Assembly (NCBI GenBank): GCA_036555125.1
Contig: DATBLY010000060.1
Span: forward strand, 1 to 8,073
Source of the DNA: DATBLY01 sp036555125
Lineage (GTDB): Bacteria > Actinomycetota > UBA4738 > HRBIN12
DNA length: 8,073 nt
Direction: 5' to 3'
Under the pieces are notes generated by a model that was not told where the DNA came from, made no database searches, and saw only the letters and a list, made by a program, of their open reading frames with translations. Both the position numbers and the translations under genes were made by a program. Positions 5,295-8,073 of this stretch are shown piece after piece (positions within the stretch are counted from its first letter, which is position 1; each line of letters opens with the position of its first letter).

Positions 5295-6355
5295 TGGATC
5301 TGCACATGGTCGGGGTCGCGCTCGTCGCGGCCGTCGTCGGGGTCGCGATCGGGGCGGCCGTGGTCGCCGTCGCACGCCGGCGCAGCCTCGCGCCCGACCC
5401 CGGCCTCTCGTCGCGCTTGGACCTGCAGGCGGCGGAGCTGCGGCGGCTGGCCGACATGGCCGCCGCCCGCGACCTGGCCAACGAACAGGTGCGGGCCCAG
5501 CTGGACGGCGCCCGCCGGGCCCTGGAGACGATGAACGTCCGCGAGGCGGACCGGGTGCGGGCCGACGTCGAGGCCCGCGAGACGATCCGTCGGCTCGCGA
5601 CGGTCCTCGCCGGCGGCGGCGCGCGGGGCCGGGCCGGGGAGAACGTCCTGCGGGAGCGGCTCGCCGAGCTGCCCCCCGGGATGCTCGTCACGGACTTCCG
5701 GGTCGGCGGCCGGGTGGTCGAGTTCGGCCTGCTGCTGCCGGACGGACGCCGGTTGCCGATCGACTCGAAGTGGACGGCGGCCGCCGAGCTCGAGGCGCTC
5801 GAGGACGCGCCGCCGGAGGCGCGTGACGCGCTCGCGCGCGCGGTCGAGCGCGCGGTCGCATCGCGAGCGAAGGAGGTTGCCCAGTACCTCGACCCCGCGG
5901 TGACGGCGCCGCTCGCGGTCGCCGCGGTGCCCGACGCCGCCTATGCCGTCCTCAAGCGCGCGCACGCCGACGCGTACGCGAACGGCGTGATCGTCGTGCC
6001 GTACGGGTCCGCGCTGCCCATCGTGCTCTTCCTCTACGCGCTGGTGCAGCGCTACGGCGGGACCGCGGACGTCCGGGCCAGCCTCTCGGAGGTCGGAGCC
6101 ATGCTCGACGCGATCGAGTCGGTCGTCGAGAACAAGGTGGCGCGGGCGGCGACGATGCTCGCGAACGGCGCCGACGAGTTCCGGTCGCACGTCGGGAGGG
6201 CGCGCGGCTCGATCGCCCGCGCCCGAGCCCAGGCCGCGCTCGCCGACGAGCCGATCGGTCGGGGGTCCGCGGAGCGGCTCTCGATCGTGCGCGTCGCCGA
6301 CCCGGCGGCCGCGTCACCCGATCCCGGCGGCGAGGCGGTTCCGGGGCTGCGCTAG
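5294..6355 (+). CDS. RmuC-like protein (membrane-anchored, coiled coil, putative PD-(D/E)XK nuclease core)
   Basis: A 353-residue protein, shorter than E. coli RmuC (475). Residues 6-27 form one N-terminal membrane segment followed by RRR, so the rest should be cytoplasmic. Residues about 38-98 are Ala/Arg/Glu-rich and likely coiled coil. The RmuC-type core is at about 105-300: RAGENVLRERL (113-123) matches the family GExxL block, and VVEFGLLLPDGRRLPIDSKW (141-160) matches the RPDxVVxLPxGxxxxIDSK block. E143, D157 and K159 fit a PD-(D/E)XK catalytic pattern. RmuC proteins are thought to limit inversions at short repeats, probably as nucleases. The family's PDFVxMFxPxE stretch is here PLAVAAVPDAAYA, so this is a divergent member. 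The ATG at 5294 is chosen because the membrane segment follows it and GGGTGG lies just upstream. The next gene starts 9 bp after its stop. Confidence 0.78.
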   Translation: MDLHMVGVALVAAVVGVAIGAAVVAVARRRSLAPDPGLSSRLDLQAAELRRLADMAAARDLANEQVRAQLDGARRALETMNVREADRVRADVEARETIRRLATVLAGGGARGRAGENVLRERLAELPPGMLVTDFRVGGRVVEFGLLLPDGRRLPIDSKWTAAAELEALEDAPPEARDALARAVERAVASRAKEVAQYLDPAVTAPLAVAAVPDAAYAVLKRAHADAYANGVIVVPYGSALPIVLFLYALVQRYGGTADVRASLSEVGAMLDAIESVVENKVARAATMLANGADEFRSHVGRARGSIARARAQAALADEPIGRGSAERLSIVRVADPAAASPDPGGEAVPGLR

Positions 6356-6364
6356 GCTCGGCCC

Positions 6365-6703
6365 GTGGACTTCCAGGAGGCGCTCCTGCGGCTCGGGTTC
6401 CGACGGCGCGAGGAGCGGACCATCGGGTCGGCGGCCGGCGAGGTCTACTCCGCCTCGCCGAACCGCTTCCTCACCTACACGGTGCACGCGTACGACGACG
6501 GATCCGCGCTCCTCACGTGGGAGTTCGCGATCGCCGACTTCCTGGCGACCAAGGGGATGCAGATCGGCGCCGAGGAGGCGCTGAACCAGTACCTGTATCC
6601 GAGCGAGGATCCACGCGGCCCGCAGGAGGGCGCCTGGCTGATCGGCGCGGTCGAGCGCGCGGAGGCGATGTTGGCCGACGTCCGCCTCGACCGGGTGACC
6701 TGA
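6365..6703 (+). CDS. Uncharacterised small protein downstream of the RmuC-like gene
   Basis: A 112-residue soluble protein with a GTG start, 9 bp after the RmuC-like stop codon, so the two are probably co-transcribed. I do not recognise the family. It has the look of a real compact alpha/beta domain: FQEALLRLGFRRREERTIG, then strands around EVYSASPNRFLTYTVHAYDD and GSALLTWEFAIADFLATKG, a conserved-looking EEALNQYLYPSEDPRGPQEG (70-89), and a C-terminal helix AVERAEAMLADVRL. There is no cysteine, signal peptide or membrane segment. Codon use matches its neighbours. The repeated pattern of acidic and aromatic residues suggests a binding rather than a catalytic domain, but this is weak. The alternative that it is spurious is unlikely given its composition and tight spacing. 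No strong Shine-Dalgarno sequence is seen, so reinitiation after the upstream gene is plausible. Confidence 0.75.
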   Translation: MDFQEALLRLGFRRREERTIGSAAGEVYSASPNRFLTYTVHAYDDGSALLTWEFAIADFLATKGMQIGAEEALNQYLYPSEDPRGPQEGAWLIGAVERAEAMLADVRLDRVT

Positions 6704-6753
6704 GACCGCGATCGCCCGGCGTTCGAGCGCTCGTCCTGCTACCGGCGAACCGG

Positions 6754-6783
6754 TTGACGGTTCCATGCATCGAGATGCATAGT
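6754..6783 (+). promoter_or_regulatory. argC promoter
   Basis: TTGACG (6754-6759, 5 of 6 to the sigma-70 -35) and CATAGT (6778-6783, 4 of 6 to the -10) are 18 bp apart. Transcription would start near 6790, about 15 nt before the argC ATG at 6805. The ARG box at 6763-6782 fills the spacer and overlaps the -10, the classic layout for repression by blocking RNA polymerase. The rest of the 101-bp gap (6704-6804) holds a small ACCGG-CGAA-CCGGT hairpin at 6741-6754 and nothing else I can name. Confidence 0.7.
6763..6782 (+). promoter_or_regulatory. ARG box (ArgR operator)
   Basis: The sequence reads CCATGCAT, then CGAG, then ATGCATAG. It has two ATGCAT half-sites with a 4-bp spacer and is a pseudo-palindrome of about 20 bp. 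It closely resembles, from memory, the ARG box upstream of argC in Streptomyces clavuligerus (CCATGCAT, then GCCC, then ATTGCATA). Its place directly before argC and inside the promoter supports repression by ArgR with arginine as co-repressor. No argR gene is visible in the window; it may lie further along the operon. Confidence 0.82.
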
Positions 6784-6804
6784 TATCCGGTGTCTGGGCC
6801 GAGC

Positions 6805-7872
6805 ATGCAACCATCCCCCCGACCGCCGCAGACGCGGGTCGCCGTCCTGGGCGCCTCCGGGTTCACCGGCGGCGAGCTGGTGCGGTTGTTGAGCGGCCAT
6901 CCGACGGTCGAGCTCACCTACCTGGGCGCGAGGGGGTCGGCGGGCAAGACGCTCGAGGCCGTGCACCCGCATCTCGCCGGCGTGCCGTCCGCCGGGCGCG
7001 TCCTGCGCTCGCTCGATGTCGATCCGGCCGCCGACGCGTTCGACGTGGTCTTCTGTGCGCTCCCGCACGGCGCGAGCGCGACCGTGGCGCCCGCGCTGCT
7101 CGATGCCGGGGTCCGCGTGATCGACCTGGCCGGCGACTTCCGGCTCCCGGCCACGGCGTACCCGGACTGGTACGGGTTCGAGCACCCGTCGCCGATGTGG
7201 ACGGGCAAGGCGGCGTACGGCCTCCCCGAGCTCTTCGCCGCCGAGATCGCCGGCGCCGATCTGGTGGCGAACCCGGGGTGCTACCCGACCGCCGTGATCC
7301 TCGGGCTCGCCCCCCTGCTCTCCGCGGGGCTCGTCGATCCCGGGCCGGTCCTCGTCGACGGGAAGACGGGGCTCTCCGGGGCGGGACGGGGGGCGACCGA
7401 GGCCCTGTCGTTCGCGGCCACCGAGGAGAGCATCCGTCCGTACCGCTTCCCGGGGCATCAGCACACGCCCGAGATGGAACGCGGTCTCGAGCTGGCGACG
7501 GGGTTCACGGTCGCCGTCTCGTTCGTCCCGCACCTCGTGCCCACGGTCCGCGGCGTCGTCACCACCGCGTACGCGCCGCTCGCCGAGGGCGCGACGACGG
7601 AGGACCTGGTCGCGTCCCTCGCGTCCGCGTACGCGGGCCGGCCGTTCGTCCGCGTGCTGCCCCCGGGTGCGATGGCCGACTCGAAGCGCGTCCGGGCGTC
7701 GAACATCGTCGAGCTCCAGCCGGTGGCGGACCCCCGGACCGGCACCGCGATCGTCGTCGGCGCGATCGACAACCTGGTCAAGGGCGCGGCCGGCCAGGCG
7801 ATCCAGAACCTGAACGTGCTGCTCGGACTCGACGAGACGATCGGGCTCCCGACCGCGGGGGTCTACCCGTGA
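6805..7872 (+). CDS. argC: N-acetyl-gamma-glutamyl-phosphate reductase
   Basis: A 355-residue enzyme of normal length. It reduces N-acetylglutamyl-5-phosphate to the semialdehyde with NADPH, the third step of arginine synthesis, in the cytoplasm. The Rossmann nucleotide-binding loop is VAVLGASGFTGGELVRLL (12-29). The catalytic cysteine is Cys159 in ANPGCYPT, the ArgC signature. The catalytic histidine lies in GHQHTPEME (217-225), and SGAGRGATE (191-199), VPHLVPTVRG (241-250) and the C-terminal VKGAAGQAIQNLNVLLGL (325-342) are typical ArgC blocks. In-frame starts further up (ATG 6775, GTG 6790) lie within the promoter/ARG box or at the expected transcription start, so ATG 6805 is preferred; the Shine-Dalgarno sequence is weak (GGGCCGAG). 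It is the first gene of an arginine operon and overlaps argJ by 4 bp. Confidence 0.97.
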   Translation: MQPSPRPPQTRVAVLGASGFTGGELVRLLSGHPTVELTYLGARGSAGKTLEAVHPHLAGVPSAGRVLRSLDVDPAADAFDVVFCALPHGASATVAPALLDAGVRVIDLAGDFRLPATAYPDWYGFEHPSPMWTGKAAYGLPELFAAEIAGADLVANPGCYPTAVILGLAPLLSAGLVDPGPVLVDGKTGLSGAGRGATEALSFAATEESIRPYRFPGHQHTPEMERGLELATGFTVAVSFVPHLVPTVRGVVTTAYAPLAEGATTEDLVASLASAYAGRPFVRVLPPGAMADSKRVRASNIVELQPVADPRTGTAIVVGAIDNLVKGAAGQAIQNLNVLLGLDETIGLPTAGVYP

Positions 7873-8073
7873 GCGTCACCCGCCCGAGGGGGTTCCTGGC
7901 GGCCGGGGTCGCGGCGGGCCTCAAGCCGTCCGGCCGGCCCGACCTCGCGTTGCTGGTGGGCGCGCCCGGGACCACCGCGGCGGGGCTGTTCACGACGAAC
8001 CGCGCCGCCGCGGCCCCCGTCGTGATCGGCCGGGAGCGGATCGCCGCGGGCGGAGCCCGCGGCGTCCTGGTCA
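7869..8073 (+). CDS. argJ: Glutamate N-acetyltransferase / amino-acid acetyltransferase, N-terminal part
   Basis: The first 68 residues of ArgJ; the gene runs past the window end. It starts GTG at 7869, overlapping the argC stop as GTGA, which implies translational coupling. RGFLAAGVAAGLKPSGRPDLAL (7-28) is the N-terminal ArgJ block, and TAAGLFTTNRAAAAPVVIGRE (41-61) matches the family's AAGVFTxNxxxAAPV stretch. ArgJ is a self-cleaving Ntn-type enzyme that moves the acetyl group from N-acetylornithine to glutamate, closing the acetyl cycle; some forms also use acetyl-CoA. The cleavage-site threonine is not in the window, so mono- or bifunctional activity cannot be judged. The argC-argJ order is usual in Actinomycetota. 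Confidence 0.95.
   Translation, partial: MSVTRPRGFLAAGVAAGLKPSGRPDLALLVGAPGTTAAGLFTTNRAAAAPVVIGRERIAAGGARGVLV

Noticed and set aside
3651..5534. Very long open frame on the + strand (627 codons)
   Set aside because: Lies antisense to the aminotransferase, which has intact catalytic motifs; the translation is Arg/Val/Gly-rich with no motif.
3748..5691. Very long open frame on the - strand (647 codons)
   Set aside because: Same strand but a different frame from the aminotransferase; Arg-rich shadow that also crosses the divergent region.
6741..6754. ACCGG-CGAA-CCGGT hairpin before argC as a terminator
   Set aside because: The stem is only 5 bp with no T-tract and its right arm touches the argC -35; probably chance.
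1..8073. Mobile elements, CRISPR arrays, tRNA genes, toxin-antitoxin or known defence systems
   Set aside because: No transposase, integrase, direct-repeat array, tRNA-like fold or such gene pair was seen; the RmuC-like gene alone is not evidence of a defence system.

Overview
The window is very GC-rich, with codon third positions almost all G or C, short intergenic gaps and start/stop overlaps (ATGA, GTGA). Together with an ARG box of Streptomyces type before argC and near-leaderless genes, this suggests a chromosomal segment of an actinomycete-like bacterium (Actinomycetota), possibly an uncultivated deep lineage. This placement is inference. I see no mobile element, CRISPR array, tRNA, rRNA or phage gene.

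Layout: (1) 2-502, + strand, the 3' end of a metal-dependent amidohydrolase. (2) 535-990, - strand, a MarR-family repressor, divergent from (3) 1048-1722, + strand, an ankyrin-repeat protein. A near-perfect 21-bp palindrome lies between them, inside a plausible marR promoter. (4) A three-gene - strand cluster reads from right to left: a class III (PLP) aminotransferase (5180-3813), a secreted/membrane bactofilin-like polymer-forming protein (3763-2825) and a C45-family Ntn-hydrolase/acyltransferase (2828-1728). The last two overlap by ATGA. (5) Divergent from this cluster, on the + strand: an RmuC-like membrane-anchored coiled-coil protein with a putative nuclease core (5294-6355) and a small uncharacterised protein (6365-6703). 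(6) The start of an arginine biosynthesis operon: an ArgR-type promoter (6754-6783), argC (6805-7872) and argJ (from 7869 to beyond the window end), coupled by a GTGA overlap.

How the parts work together: argC and argJ carry out the N-acetylglutamyl-phosphate reduction and the acetyl-transfer step of the acetyl-cycle arginine pathway, and should be repressed by ArgR with arginine. The MarR protein probably represses its own gene and perhaps the ankyrin gene through the shared palindrome. The aminotransferase, bactofilin-like and C45 genes are probably co-transcribed, but no established pathway links them. The RmuC-like gene begins with a strong inverted repeat that covers its ribosome binding site, which may be a translational switch or an operator.

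Nothing here is a clear new defence or mobile system. The most unusual items are the RBS-covering hairpin, the divergent RmuC-like protein with its small partner, and the coupling of a surface-facing bactofilin-like protein to a C45 acyltransferase.
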